Below, piece after piece: positions 35,548 through 43,829 of a stretch of DNA of 64,000 nucleotides. The translations under genes were made by a program, and so were the position numbers. Below the pieces are notes generated by a model, which did not search any database, was not told the DNA's origin, and saw only the letters and a program-made list of their open reading frames with translations. Numbering within the stretch: position 1 is the stretch's first letter; each line of letters begins with the position of its first letter. This stretch comes from Methylovirgula ligni (GTDB lineage Bacteria; Pseudomonadota; Alphaproteobacteria; Rhizobiales; Beijerinckiaceae): positions 2,046,001-2,110,000 of the forward strand of contig NZ_CP025086.1 in the NCBI RefSeq assembly GCF_004135935.1. The letters are read 5' to 3'.

Positions 35548-36360
35548 ATGTCGTTGAAAACGCATAAGAAAAAGGCGGGAGGGGTTACGCTCAATCTACG
35601 CGAGGCAGGCCAAGGACAGCTCATGGTTTTCCTGCATGGCATCTCCGCCAATGCATCGGTCTGGGATCCGATCCTGTATTCCTTGCAGGAGTCGTACCAT
35701 GTGATCGCGGTTGATCAGCGCGGTCACGGTCTCAGTGACAAGCCGAGCAAAGGCTATCAGGGTCAGGATTTTGCTTCCGATATTCTTCGTCTCATAGAAG
35801 CGACCTCCAGCGGTCCGGCGATCATCGTCGGCCATTCGCTCGGCGCGCGGAATGGAGTCGTCGCCGCGGCGATGCAAAAAGAGTTGGTTGCTGGCGTCGT
35901 TGCTGTCGAATTCACGCCTTTCATCGAGCCTATCGTTCTCGACACGCTCAAAAAGCGCGTGATCGGCGGGAATCGTACCTTTGCATCGAAGGACGAGATC
36001 GTCAGCTATCTGTCGGAACGCTATCCGCTCATGCCGCCCGATGCTATCGAACGGCGCTCGACCTACGGCTACGTCGAGCGTAACGGAGTGTTTCATCCGC
36101 TGGCCGATCCAAGCGGCATGGCGGCGACGGCCGCCGGATTGCGCGAAGATTTCGAGCCGGCGGTCCGGGTTGTTGACCGGCCCATACTGCTCGTCCGGGG
36201 GAAGGAGAGCAAGCTCGTCTCGCAGATGGCCTTCGAGCGTACGCAGCATCTGCGGCCCGACTTCAAAAGCCTGATCGTGCCGGATACCGATCACTACGTC
36301 CCCGAGGAAGCACCCGCGACAATGGCAAAAGCCATTCGCGAATTTGCGCAGACTATTTGA
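35548..36360 (+). CDS. Alpha/beta hydrolase similar to AAMS (ring-opened pyridine) hydrolase
   Basis: The 270-residue alpha/beta hydrolase has HGISANASVWDP, VDQRGHGLSDKP, the nucleophile elbow GHSLGARN (Ser97), EFTPFIE and the C-terminal DTDHYVPE (His249). This pattern closely follows, from memory, (E)-2-(acetamidomethylene)succinate hydrolase of Mesorhizobium vitamin B6 breakdown, including GHSLGARN and the FTPYIE segment. In that enzyme the acid is an Asp; here Glu121 stands at the corresponding position. The substrate is thus probably an enamide from pyridine ring opening, giving succinate semialdehyde, ammonia, CO2 and an acid. GGAG precedes ATG 35548 by seven bases. It heads the operon, 60 bases before the monooxygenase. 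Confidence 0.8.
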   Translation: MSLKTHKKKAGGVTLNLREAGQGQLMVFLHGISANASVWDPILYSLQESYHVIAVDQRGHGLSDKPSKGYQGQDFASDILRLIEATSSGPAIIVGHSLGARNGVVAAAMQKELVAGVVAVEFTPFIEPIVLDTLKKRVIGGNRTFASKDEIVSYLSERYPLMPPDAIERRSTYGYVERNGVFHPLADPSGMAATAAGLREDFEPAVRVVDRPILLVRGKESKLVSQMAFERTQHLRPDFKSLIVPDTDHYVPEEAPATMAKAIREFAQTI

Positions 36361-36419
36361 GCCGGGGCTCAGTCATTAAGCCGGGCCGCGAGGCCTCCAA
36401 GGTTTGGAAAGGAAAATAG

Positions 36420-37547
36420 ATGCCGCAAGTTCAGTCCAGCACCAAGGCCAAGGCGCCTCACGCGGAAATCGCTGGCGCCGGCTATGTCGGCCTCACTGCG
36501 GCGACGGCGCTCCGGCAACGGGGTTGGACGGTTCGCGTGCACGAAAAGAGCCCCGAGCTCCGTCAATTCGGCGCGGGCATTTTCCTCTGGGAAAATGGTT
36601 TGAGAGTCCTCGAGAAAACGGGTGCGGCGGCCGACGTCTTCGCGAACTCCGTTCAGCCGCCCGTCTACGAGACGAGATTCCAGCACAAGACGGTATCCAA
36701 GGAGACGTTCGGGCCCATTCGTTGGCGGACCATGACGCGGCAAAATCTATATAGCGCTGTTCTCGAAGCCGCCAGGCGCGCCGGTGTTGAGATCGTTGTC
36801 AATTCGGAAGTCGTTTCGGCCGATCCGGAAGGCGCGATCCAGCTTGCTTCGGGTGAGGTACTGAAAGCGGATCTCGTCCTTGGTGCCGATGGCGTGGGGT
36901 CGAAGGTCAGGGATTCCCTCGGGTTCAAGCAGACTCGCACAAAATCGCGCGATGGCATTACGCGTTTGCTCGTGCCGCGCAAAAAGGCCGAACTCGGCCC
37001 CGGCGAGTGGGACAACGTCATCGATTTCTGGAACTTGGAGCCGCGTGTTCTGCGCATACTTTACGTGCCGTGCGACGAGAAGAATCTCTACGTCGCGTTC
37101 ATGGCACCGCGTGAGGACACGCAAGGTTCGCGCGTTCCGCTCGACGGCGATCTTTGGGCCGAGAATTTCCCCGAGTTAAGGCCCGTCATCGAGGAAGCGG
37201 CGAAGCTGGCCGGCCGTTACGATGGCTATGAAACGACTGTCCTTGAAAAATGGACGACCGGAAAAGTGGCCTTGATCGGCGATGCCGCCAACGCGATGTG
37301 TCCCGCGCTCGCGCAAGGTGCCGGCTGCGGCATGATGAACGCCTATAGTTTGGCCGTAGCTGTCAGCGGCGCGCAAGATCTCGAGAAAGCCCTGCGGGAT
37401 TGGCAGGAGCGGGAAAGGCCGACCACGGATCGGTGCCAGGAACGCTCCGCTTATTTCGCGGCAAGCAGGAGCATGTCGAAGGGCAATCAATTTACGCCGA
37501 CGATGCTGGAAACGGCGATGTACGACGTGACGGGATCACGTGGGTGA
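36420..37547 (+). CDS. Flavin monooxygenase, MHPCO-like (pyridine ring-opening)
   Basis: The 375-residue class A FAD monooxygenase shows GAGYVG (19-24), the GADGVGSKVR segment (155-164), and ALIGDAANAMCPALAQGAG (285-302). It matches, from memory, 2-methyl-3-hydroxypyridine-5-carboxylate oxygenase over its whole length, including GAGIFLWENGLRVLE, SKETF, TMTRQNL, GEWDNVIDFWN and SKGNQFTP. The aromatic and basic residues I recall in the MHPCO active site correspond to Tyr83, Arg212 and Tyr224. MHPCO adds oxygen and opens a hydroxypyridine ring. GGAAAGGAA precedes ATG 36420. Next to it lies the matching hydrolase, which strengthens the call; the real substrate may lack the methyl group. Confidence 0.82.
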   Translation: MPQVQSSTKAKAPHAEIAGAGYVGLTAATALRQRGWTVRVHEKSPELRQFGAGIFLWENGLRVLEKTGAAADVFANSVQPPVYETRFQHKTVSKETFGPIRWRTMTRQNLYSAVLEAARRAGVEIVVNSEVVSADPEGAIQLASGEVLKADLVLGADGVGSKVRDSLGFKQTRTKSRDGITRLLVPRKKAELGPGEWDNVIDFWNLEPRVLRILYVPCDEKNLYVAFMAPREDTQGSRVPLDGDLWAENFPELRPVIEEAAKLAGRYDGYETTVLEKWTTGKVALIGDAANAMCPALAQGAGCGMMNAYSLAVAVSGAQDLEKALRDWQERERPTTDRCQERSAYFAASRSMSKGNQFTPTMLETAMYDVTGSRG

Positions 37548-37598
37548 GCGGCCGAGCGTGACGTCAGCACGTATGAGAAACGATTCAATGGGGCACCA

Positions 37599-38192
37599 AT
37601 GACAACGACCTATAAGACGGCGATTGAGGGTTATGAAATTCGAGCCTGGTACGATTTCGTCCAGGAGATCGAACATGAAGGCGGGGCGCCTGGGAATGCC
37701 TCGCTGATCAAAGCAGCGACCGCGGTCGTCATTCGCAATCCCTTCGCCGATCATTATGTTGCGGATCTTTCGAAGCTGATCGGGCCGAGCGCGGAGCTCG
37801 GCCGCGAACTCGGCCGGCGCGCTGCAGGACTCCTCAAGGGCAGGCCTGTCGAAAGCTATGGAAAAGGCGGCATCGCCGGAACTGCTGGCGAACAAGAGCA
37901 TGTCGTTGCCTGCATCACTACGATTTTCGGCGATGCGTTCCGGGCGGCGGTCGGCGGCGGCAAGGCGTGGATCTCATCGGTCAGCAAGACAGGCGCGGCC
38001 GGCACGATGATCGACATACCGCTTGCCTACAAGGACGAACTCTACGTGCGTTCGCACTACGACGCGATCTCGCTTGTGGCGCCGGATGCGCCGCGTCCCA
38101 ACGAACTGCTGATCTGTGTCGGTGTGGCGACGGGCGGCCGCATCCATCAGCGTGTCGGCGGAAAAACAAAGGCCGAGGTGCTCCAGTCCTGA
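37599..38192 (+). CDS. DUF1185 (amino-acid-synthesis family) protein
   Basis: The 197-residue protein belongs to DUF1185 (PF06684), recognisable from AATAVVIRNPFADHYVADLSKLIGPSAELG, ESYGKGGIAGTAGEQEHVVACI, FGDAFRAAVGGGKAWISSVSKTGAAGTMIDIPLAYKDELYVRSHYDAI and the final GVATGGRIHQRVGG. The family label amino-acid synthesis is historical; no reaction is proven. Strong gene order within the catabolic operon (52 bases after the monooxygenase, 40 before the PEBP gene) implies a step in the same pathway, perhaps amide or ring-fragment hydrolysis, but that is a guess. Confidence 0.78.
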   Translation: MTTTYKTAIEGYEIRAWYDFVQEIEHEGGAPGNASLIKAATAVVIRNPFADHYVADLSKLIGPSAELGRELGRRAAGLLKGRPVESYGKGGIAGTAGEQEHVVACITTIFGDAFRAAVGGGKAWISSVSKTGAAGTMIDIPLAYKDELYVRSHYDAISLVAPDAPRPNELLICVGVATGGRIHQRVGGKTKAEVLQS

Positions 38193-38232
38193 GCGCGACA
38201 GAGCATCTGTCATCATTCCGAGGGGAAGTTTT

Positions 38233-38691
38233 ATGGGTCTCAACATAAAAGACTTGCGGGTTTCGAGTCCGTTTTTCAAGAACGGCGGGGCGCTCGCCGA
38301 CAAATATTCGATGGACAAAGGCAATGTCGCGCCGCCCTTGGTGATAACCGGCGTGCCGCGCGAGGCCGTGGAACTCGCTGTCATTTGCCACGATCCCGAT
38401 GCGCCGCTTCCCAATGGCTACACTCACTGGGTGCTCTACGGCGTCCCGCCGACGGTGAGCGAGTTGGCCAGCGATGCCGACAAGCGCTTCCGCCCCGGTC
38501 CCAATAGCAACGGCAATTATCACTACGATGGTCCCCAGCCGCCTCCGGGCCATGGGCTGCACCATTATTATTTCTGGGTCTACGCCCTTGATACGCCGGT
38601 TTCGGGTACGCCGACGCGAGCGGAGTTCCTTGCCACATATGCCAATCACATCGTCGAACAGAACCGGATTATCGGGACTTACGAACAATAA
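38233..38691 (+). CDS. YbhB/YbcL-type PEBP family protein
   Basis: The 152-residue protein matches the bacterial phosphatidylethanolamine-binding-protein family (Raf-kinase-inhibitor-like): VSSPFFKNGG, AVICHDPDAPLPNGYTHWVLYGVPP, the HHYYFWVYALDTP core and the C-terminal QNRIIGTYEQ. A conserved Asp-Pro-Asp-Ala and His-Trp form the anion-binding pocket of the family. Function in bacteria is not settled. The ATG at 38233 is preceded by GAGGGGAA. It is unusual to find it within a catabolic operon; a role in binding a carboxylate intermediate can be considered. Confidence 0.85.
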   Translation: MGLNIKDLRVSSPFFKNGGALADKYSMDKGNVAPPLVITGVPREAVELAVICHDPDAPLPNGYTHWVLYGVPPTVSELASDADKRFRPGPNSNGNYHYDGPQPPPGHGLHHYYFWVYALDTPVSGTPTRAEFLATYANHIVEQNRIIGTYEQ

Positions 38692-38759
38692 TACGAGCCC
38701 GAAGGGCCCGATCACAAATCATATGGCTCCGGCCAATACCATGATGGGGATTTTTCAGA

Positions 38760-39758
38760 ATGAGTCTGCTGAATGTGACGTTCGCCTGCAATCGATATGA
38801 CCGCACCACGCCGCTTGCGGATGGGACGGTCAAGCCGCGGGGGATTGACCTTAACGTGTTGCTCCTGGGCGGCGTCGAGCAAGTCTTCTGGCGCATGCTG
38901 ATGCACCAGGAATTCGACGCATCGGAAATGTCGCTGTCGTCCTATCTGATGATGCGCGATCGGGGCCAGGACGATTTGATCGCCATTCCCGTCTTTCTGT
39001 CGCGTGTTTTCCGTCATTCCTGCATTTTCGTCCGCGAAGACTCGAAGCTCGAAGATCCGAAGCAATTGATCGGCGCGACCGTGGGCGTCCCCGAATATCA
39101 GATGACCGCTGCGGTCTGGGCCAAGGCCATCCTTCTCGACGAATATGGCGTGCACCCGCGCGATATCATCTGGCGCAATGGCGGCCTCGACCAGCCTGGC
39201 CGTATCGAAAAGCTGAAGCTCGATCTGCCTGCCGACATCCGTATTAGCTACATTCCGGCCGAAGAAACGCTTAACCAGCAGCTTCTTGATGGCAAGATCG
39301 ATGCGCTGGTTACGGCGCGTCCGCCGAGCTCATTCCTCGACGGCACGAACCGTGTCCGCCGCCTTATCCGCAATCACCGCGAGGTCGAGGCGGAATATTA
39401 CCTGCGCACGAAGATTTTCCCGCCGATGCACACCGTCGTCATCAAGCGCAAGCTCTACGAAGCCAATCGCTGGATGGCCATGAGTCTGTTCGAGGCGTTC
39501 CAGGAAACGCTGACGCTCTGCGATCCGCTCAAGATGTTCGACGGACATCTGCGCTATTCGCTGCCCTTCCTTCCGGCCTGGATCGAGGAGCTGCAGACGA
39601 AGTTCGGCGGCATCGAAATGTGGAAATACGGTTTCGAACCGAACCGCAAAACGCTTGAGACTCTGGTCCGCAATCAGAAAGAGCAGGGCCTCGTGAAGAA
39701 CGACCTGCGTCTCGAGGATATGTTTGCGCCGGAAACACTCGATTCGTATCGAAACTAA
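38760..39758 (+). CDS. 4,5-dihydroxyphthalate decarboxylase-like protein
   Basis: The 332-residue protein resembles 4,5-dihydroxyphthalate decarboxylase, whose fold looks like a periplasmic binding protein without a signal peptide: LNVTFACNRYDRTTPLADG, FDASEMSLSSYLMMRDRGQDDLIAIPVFLSRVFRHSCIFV, VGVPEYQMTAAVWAKAILLDEYGV, and DGKIDALVTARPPSSFLDG. Lack of an export signal fits a cytoplasmic enzyme. It would remove one carboxyl group adjacent to hydroxyl groups on an aromatic ring. In this operon the expected substrate would be a hydroxypyridine dicarboxylate; this is inferred, since the family is often over-annotated. Confidence 0.75.
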   Translation: MSLLNVTFACNRYDRTTPLADGTVKPRGIDLNVLLLGGVEQVFWRMLMHQEFDASEMSLSSYLMMRDRGQDDLIAIPVFLSRVFRHSCIFVREDSKLEDPKQLIGATVGVPEYQMTAAVWAKAILLDEYGVHPRDIIWRNGGLDQPGRIEKLKLDLPADIRISYIPAEETLNQQLLDGKIDALVTARPPSSFLDGTNRVRRLIRNHREVEAEYYLRTKIFPPMHTVVIKRKLYEANRWMAMSLFEAFQETLTLCDPLKMFDGHLRYSLPFLPAWIEELQTKFGGIEMWKYGFEPNRKTLETLVRNQKEQGLVKNDLRLEDMFAPETLDSYRN

Positions 39759-39817
39759 TTAGGGACAGGCCACGGTCAAACAGGGCAATTGCATAACTCC
39801 AGAGAAGGGGCGTCGAT

Positions 39818-40831
39818 ATGTTTATGCGACTGAGGACAATCGCGGCTTTTGCTGCTTTGATGACTGTGACCTGTACCCCTCCGGACGATGCAGCTATGGC
39901 GGCATCGGACGACGCTGGCAAACCCTTGCGTCAACTGACCGTCAAGCTTGATTACACGCCCATTTGGGGATTTATGCTTCCCATCATCGTAGCCGAGAGC
40001 AAAGGCTATTATCGCGACGTCGGACTCCAGGTCGACATAAATGAAGGTTCTGATTCCACGTCGACAATCGGTGCTGTCGATGGCGGCCACGCCGATATCG
40101 GGTTTGCCGACGCGGGGCAGGCAGCTCTCGCGATCAGCAAGGGCGCCAAAGTCAAAATCATAGCCAGTTATCTGCAGAAGACCCAAGGCGTCGTCATTTC
40201 GTACGCCGCCTTGGGAATCAAGAAGCCATCGGATCTCAAAGGTAAAACTGTTGCGTTGACGAACGGCTCATCGTCGGCGTCGTTGCTTCTGGCAATGCTG
40301 GCGCTGTCCAACGTCCCGCTGGACGAAATTCAAACCAAGGCCATCGCCTCGGCGGCGAAAGTTCCCGCCCTTCTCCAGGGACAGGTGCAGGCGGTGACGG
40401 GCTTTGCGACAGCCGAATGTATTCAAGCGCAGATGCTGGCGAAGGAAGCCGTCTCCTGTCTACCGATGGGCAATTTCGGCGTCACTGCGCTTGGCGAAAG
40501 TCTCATCGCGAGCGACAGCCTCATTGCCAGCGATCCGCAGCTTCTGAAGAAATTCGTGCAGGCGACAAACCGCGGATGGGCGGACGCCTTAAAGGATCCC
40601 GCCGCGGCAGCGGAGGCCGGCGTGGCTATGTTCCCGCTCGCCAATGTGAACTTGCTCAGAAAGCAGCTTGGCGCCGTGGTCCCTTATTTGCACACTGCCG
40701 CAACGGCGGGTAAGCCACCGGGCTACATGGCAGATTCAGATTGGGTGCAGACCTTGGGATTTCTCCGCAAATATCGAAGCATGAAATCGACCGCGCCGAC
40801 ATCTAGCTTTTATCTCAACGTCCTGGAGTGA
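39818..40831 (+). CDS. NitT/TauT-type ABC transporter substrate-binding protein (system 1)
   Basis: The 337-residue protein has an N-terminal signal (LRTIAAFAALMTVTC, with a possible lipoprotein Cys19) and the NMT1/ThiY-like binding fold: VKLDYTPIWGFMLPIIVAESKGYYRDVGLQVDI, then STIGAVDGGHADIGFADAGQAALAI and LKGKTVALTNGSSS. It should bind a small aromatic or sulfonate-like substrate. There is a six-residue internal duplication (SLIASDSLIASD). It starts 60 bases after the decarboxylase gene and is four bases before the ATPase, so it is co-transcribed. Confidence 0.88.
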   Translation: MFMRLRTIAAFAALMTVTCTPPDDAAMAASDDAGKPLRQLTVKLDYTPIWGFMLPIIVAESKGYYRDVGLQVDINEGSDSTSTIGAVDGGHADIGFADAGQAALAISKGAKVKIIASYLQKTQGVVISYAALGIKKPSDLKGKTVALTNGSSSASLLLAMLALSNVPLDEIQTKAIASAAKVPALLQGQVQAVTGFATAECIQAQMLAKEAVSCLPMGNFGVTALGESLIASDSLIASDPQLLKKFVQATNRGWADALKDPAAAAEAGVAMFPLANVNLLRKQLGAVVPYLHTAATAGKPPGYMADSDWVQTLGFLRKYRSMKSTAPTSSFYLNVLE

Positions 40832-40834
40832 GCC

Positions 40835-41632
40835 GTGAGCGCGGCGATTATAAGAGTCAGCGACCTGACCAAAAAATATTCCCGCGCGGCTCGGGAGGAC
40901 GCTCTCGCCGTTACGGAGGTGAATTTTGATGTCGTGCCCGGCGAGTTCATTTCGCTGCTCGGTCCTTCGGGGTGCGGTAAAAGCACGGTGCTCAACTGCA
41001 TCGCCGGGCTTGTGGCACCGACGCAGGGCTATGTCGAAGTCGCGGGCGAGCGCGTAAAATCACCGTCGAAATCTCTCGGCGTGGCCTTTCAAGAACCGCT
41101 TCTTATGGATTGGCGAACATCGCTCGACAATGTGATGTTGCAACTCGAGATGCGGGGAAAGACCACGCCGGAGCAAAAGGCCGAAGCTCGGCGACTTCTT
41201 GCATCCGTTGGGCTCTCTGCTTTCGAAAATGCTTATCCATGGCAGCTATCGGGCGGTATGAAACAACGCGTCGCTCTCTGTCGAGCGATGGTTCACGATC
41301 CAGCGGTATTGCTGCTTGACGAACCTTTCGGCGCGCTCGATGTCTTTACGCGTGACCAGCTTAATCTCGACATTTCACGGTTGGCGCGGAGCGCCGGCAA
41401 GACAGTTGTGCTTGTGACGCACAGCGTACCCGAAGCTATTTTTCTTTCCGACCGGATATTGGTCATGACTCCACGTCCTGGGAAAGTGGTCGAGGATATC
41501 CGCGTTACACTTGATGACCGGACATCGCTCGACGTCCGTGGGAGCGCTGCTTTCGCGTCGTACGAGCGGCAGCTGTACGCTCTCTTCGAAGCTGAGGGCG
41601 TGCTTGGAAATCAGGCGATGTACCGGCATTGA
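40835..41632 (+). CDS. ABC transporter ATP-binding protein (system 1)
   Basis: The 265-residue ATPase shows Walker A GPSGCGKST, the signature LSGGMKQRVALCRAM, Walker B LLLDEPFGALD, and the H-loop VTHSVPEAIFLSDRI, all characteristic of NitT/TauT importers. Starts at GTG 40835, three bases after the binding-protein stop. It energises uptake through the permease that follows. Confidence 0.93.
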   Translation: MSAAIIRVSDLTKKYSRAAREDALAVTEVNFDVVPGEFISLLGPSGCGKSTVLNCIAGLVAPTQGYVEVAGERVKSPSKSLGVAFQEPLLMDWRTSLDNVMLQLEMRGKTTPEQKAEARRLLASVGLSAFENAYPWQLSGGMKQRVALCRAMVHDPAVLLLDEPFGALDVFTRDQLNLDISRLARSAGKTVVLVTHSVPEAIFLSDRILVMTPRPGKVVEDIRVTLDDRTSLDVRGSAAFASYERQLYALFEAEGVLGNQAMYRH

Positions 41633-41652
41633 TCTGAGCGGGAGAAATTCAA

Positions 41653-42507
41653 ATGGAGGCTGCCGAGGGCATGGTGCTAAGGGACCCGTCTAAGACGGAA
41701 GATCGGAGTCACCCGAAAATATGGGGGCGTGGATATATCAGCAAAATTCTCTATCCCCTTGTGACCTTCGCCGCGCTTTTGATCGCATGGCAGGCGTTCG
41801 TTTCGATTTCCGGGATCGCAAGTTATGTTTTCCCTGGTCCCATTGACGTCATTAAGGCGGCCATCGAAATCGGACCGATGATGATCGTCCAGACCGTGCC
41901 GACTTTGTTCGAGATTATCTGCGGCTTCGTGCTTGCGGTTTTGGTCGGCGTTCCGCTTGGAATCCTGGTCGCGGCGTTTCGCCCGTTCGAACGGAGCATG
42001 TACCCCTTTATCGTGGGCTTTCAGGGCATTCCCAAGGTCGCGCTGGCACCTATTTTCATCGTCTGGTTTGGCTTCGGCTACACACCGAAGATATTGCTTG
42101 CGCTTTTGCTTGCCTTCTTTCCGGTCATGATTGACACCCTCGCGGGCATTCGCTCGATAAATCCCTCCTACGAGAATCTTGGACGCTCGATGCAGGGGAG
42201 CCGGCGCTCTATCTACCTGAAGATTTTTCTGCCTTTGGCGCTCCCGCAAATTTTCGCAGGCTGTAAGGTCGCGATGTCGCTCGCGATCATCGGTGCAATC
42301 GTGGGGGAGCTAATGGGGGCAAATAATGGCCTCGGAGGTATCCTCCTGTCGGCCACCGGCCAATTGCAAATGGATCGCGCGTTCGTCGTTATCATTTGGC
42401 TCGGTATCCTAAGCGTCCCGCTCGTTGGACTGGTCTCTTTGATAGAGCGGCTTGTCATACCTTGGGCTCCGCACAATCGGACACCGCATGCGACGCGTCC
42501 GGCATGA
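41653..42507 (+). CDS. ABC transporter permease (system 1)
   Basis: The 284-residue permease has a cytoplasmic leader (about 30 residues) and six predicted membrane helices with the EAA-like loop: IRSINPSYENLGRSMQGSRRSIYLKIFLPLALPQIFAGCKVAMSLAIIGAIVGE. The family is TauC/SsuC-like. The stop lies 211 bases before the first GntR gene. It forms the channel for the operon's substrate importer. Confidence 0.93.
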   Translation: MEAAEGMVLRDPSKTEDRSHPKIWGRGYISKILYPLVTFAALLIAWQAFVSISGIASYVFPGPIDVIKAAIEIGPMMIVQTVPTLFEIICGFVLAVLVGVPLGILVAAFRPFERSMYPFIVGFQGIPKVALAPIFIVWFGFGYTPKILLALLLAFFPVMIDTLAGIRSINPSYENLGRSMQGSRRSIYLKIFLPLALPQIFAGCKVAMSLAIIGAIVGELMGANNGLGGILLSATGQLQMDRAFVVIIWLGILSVPLVGLVSLIERLVIPWAPHNRTPHATRPA

Positions 42508-42717
42508 GTTAGAAGCGTCTTGAAAAAAAGTATCTGCCTTGTAAGTGGGCTGGAGTCGGGCGCTGACACACTGGCTGTCATTGCCTCGCAAAGGGCGTTG
42601 TCGGTGGCTTCGGTGTCATGAGTCGACCGCGTCCTTTTCAGATCGCTTTAGATGATGCGGTAGTGGACCCGGAGTTCCAAGACGTTTCTTACTCAACCTG
42701 CACGGCGATAAGGCATC

Positions 42718-43518
42718 GTGACGATTTATGCGACAATGAAGGATATGCCGACGCCGCGTTCTAATGACGAATCCCTCCATGTTACGCCGATCGCCGCGCC
42801 GGTCCGCGCGCAAGTCGTAGCGAATCTTCGCAGCGCTATTTTAAGCGGCCGTTTCGCACCAGGAGAGAGATTGATCGAAGCATTGTTGTGCGAAATGCTT
42901 CAGGTCAGTCGGACATCTTTACGCGAGGCGTTGAGGCAACTCGAAGCCGAGCGGCTCATCACGATTAAGCCCTTCAAGGGACCAGCGGTCGCAATTATGA
43001 CCGTCGATGACGCGAAGCAAATCTATGAGGCGCGCGCATTATTAGAGGGCCATGCAGCCAAACTTTTCGCAGATCGCGCCACGCAGCACGACGTTGAAAA
43101 TATGCAACAGGCCCTCGAGAAATTTGAGGCGGCGGACAAAGCGGGCAACGCCCTTGAGCGAATTGCCTGCACCGACGAATTTTATGATGTCATTCTGCGC
43201 GGATGCGGCAACAGGATGATTATGGAGTTGCTGGAAGGACTGCACGCGCGCGTGAACTTTCTCAGATATAGATCGATGTCATCTCCATCGCGGGCAAATG
43301 AGAGCGCGAAGGAGATGCGGGCGATGCTGACAGCGATCAAAGCGAAGTCTCCGGCGGAAGCTGCACAGGCCGCGCGCAGCCATATCCGGCACGCTAGAGC
43401 CGCGGCTCTCAAAATATTGGAAAAGCAAGAGAGCCCTTCTGAAGGTGTCAGCGGTGGCGTTCACCCGTATCGCGGCGGCATACTTGAGCCGGCGCCGAAA
43501 AGGCTCCGGAAGGGGTGA
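42718..43518 (+). CDS. GntR/FadR-subfamily (FCD) transcriptional regulator 1
   Basis: The roughly 266-residue protein has the winged helix-turn-helix (LRSAILSGRFAPGERLIEALLCEMLQVSRTSLREALRQLEAERLI) and the FCD ligand-binding domain with its metal-binding His/Asp positions (AHRATQH-like pattern, EFYDVILRGCGNRMI, HIRHARAAA). It probably senses the pathway substrate or an intermediate. GTG 42718 is taken as start, with AAGG upstream; ATG 42745 is an alternative. It follows the first ABC operon by 211 bases and precedes the porin, whose promoter carries a FadR-type operator. Confidence 0.9.
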   Translation: MTIYATMKDMPTPRSNDESLHVTPIAAPVRAQVVANLRSAILSGRFAPGERLIEALLCEMLQVSRTSLREALRQLEAERLITIKPFKGPAVAIMTVDDAKQIYEARALLEGHAAKLFADRATQHDVENMQQALEKFEAADKAGNALERIACTDEFYDVILRGCGNRMIMELLEGLHARVNFLRYRSMSSPSRANESAKEMRAMLTAIKAKSPAEAAQAARSHIRHARAAALKILEKQESPSEGVSGGVHPYRGGILEPAPKRLRKG

Positions 43519-43680
43519 TGGTCGCCCACGCTCTTGTTTCAGAACGAACGCAGCCGTCGCGCCATCGGGATGGCACGCATATGGCCACGTCCGCGCGTAA
43601 CCTTGCGGGTGTCGCTTCCAGACCGTTTTTGAGTATGGCGGCCTTGGTCTGAAATTCCACTATAATTCGCGGTTCGGCCT

Positions 43681-43804
43681 AATTCTTGCGAGAGTTTGGA
43701 CGTCAACCTGTCTAAGCAACGCAGGCATCTCGCCGAAGAGTGAGATTCTGTGTCGCTTGACACATTATCGCGGGTGGGATTATGGTATACCATCAGACAT
43801 ATTA
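43681..43804 (+). promoter_or_regulatory. Porin promoter with FadR-type operator
   Basis: A TTGACA -35 (43757-43762) and a TATGGT -10 (43781-43786, 18-base spacing) are overlapped by the perfect palindrome ATGGTATACCAT (43782-43793), matching the FadR-subfamily operator t.GTa.tAC.a. The block shares AATTCTTGCGAG, GATTCTG and the operator-CATATTA tail with the region at 48999-49119. Confidence 0.75.
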
Positions 43805-43829
43805 TAATAAGATGACTTGGGGGGTGGTG

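Noticed and set aside
38760-39758. Calling this gene a periplasmic ABC binding protein
   Set aside because: The fold pattern is similar, but there is no signal peptide and a separate binding protein follows; it matches the decarboxylase-like family better.
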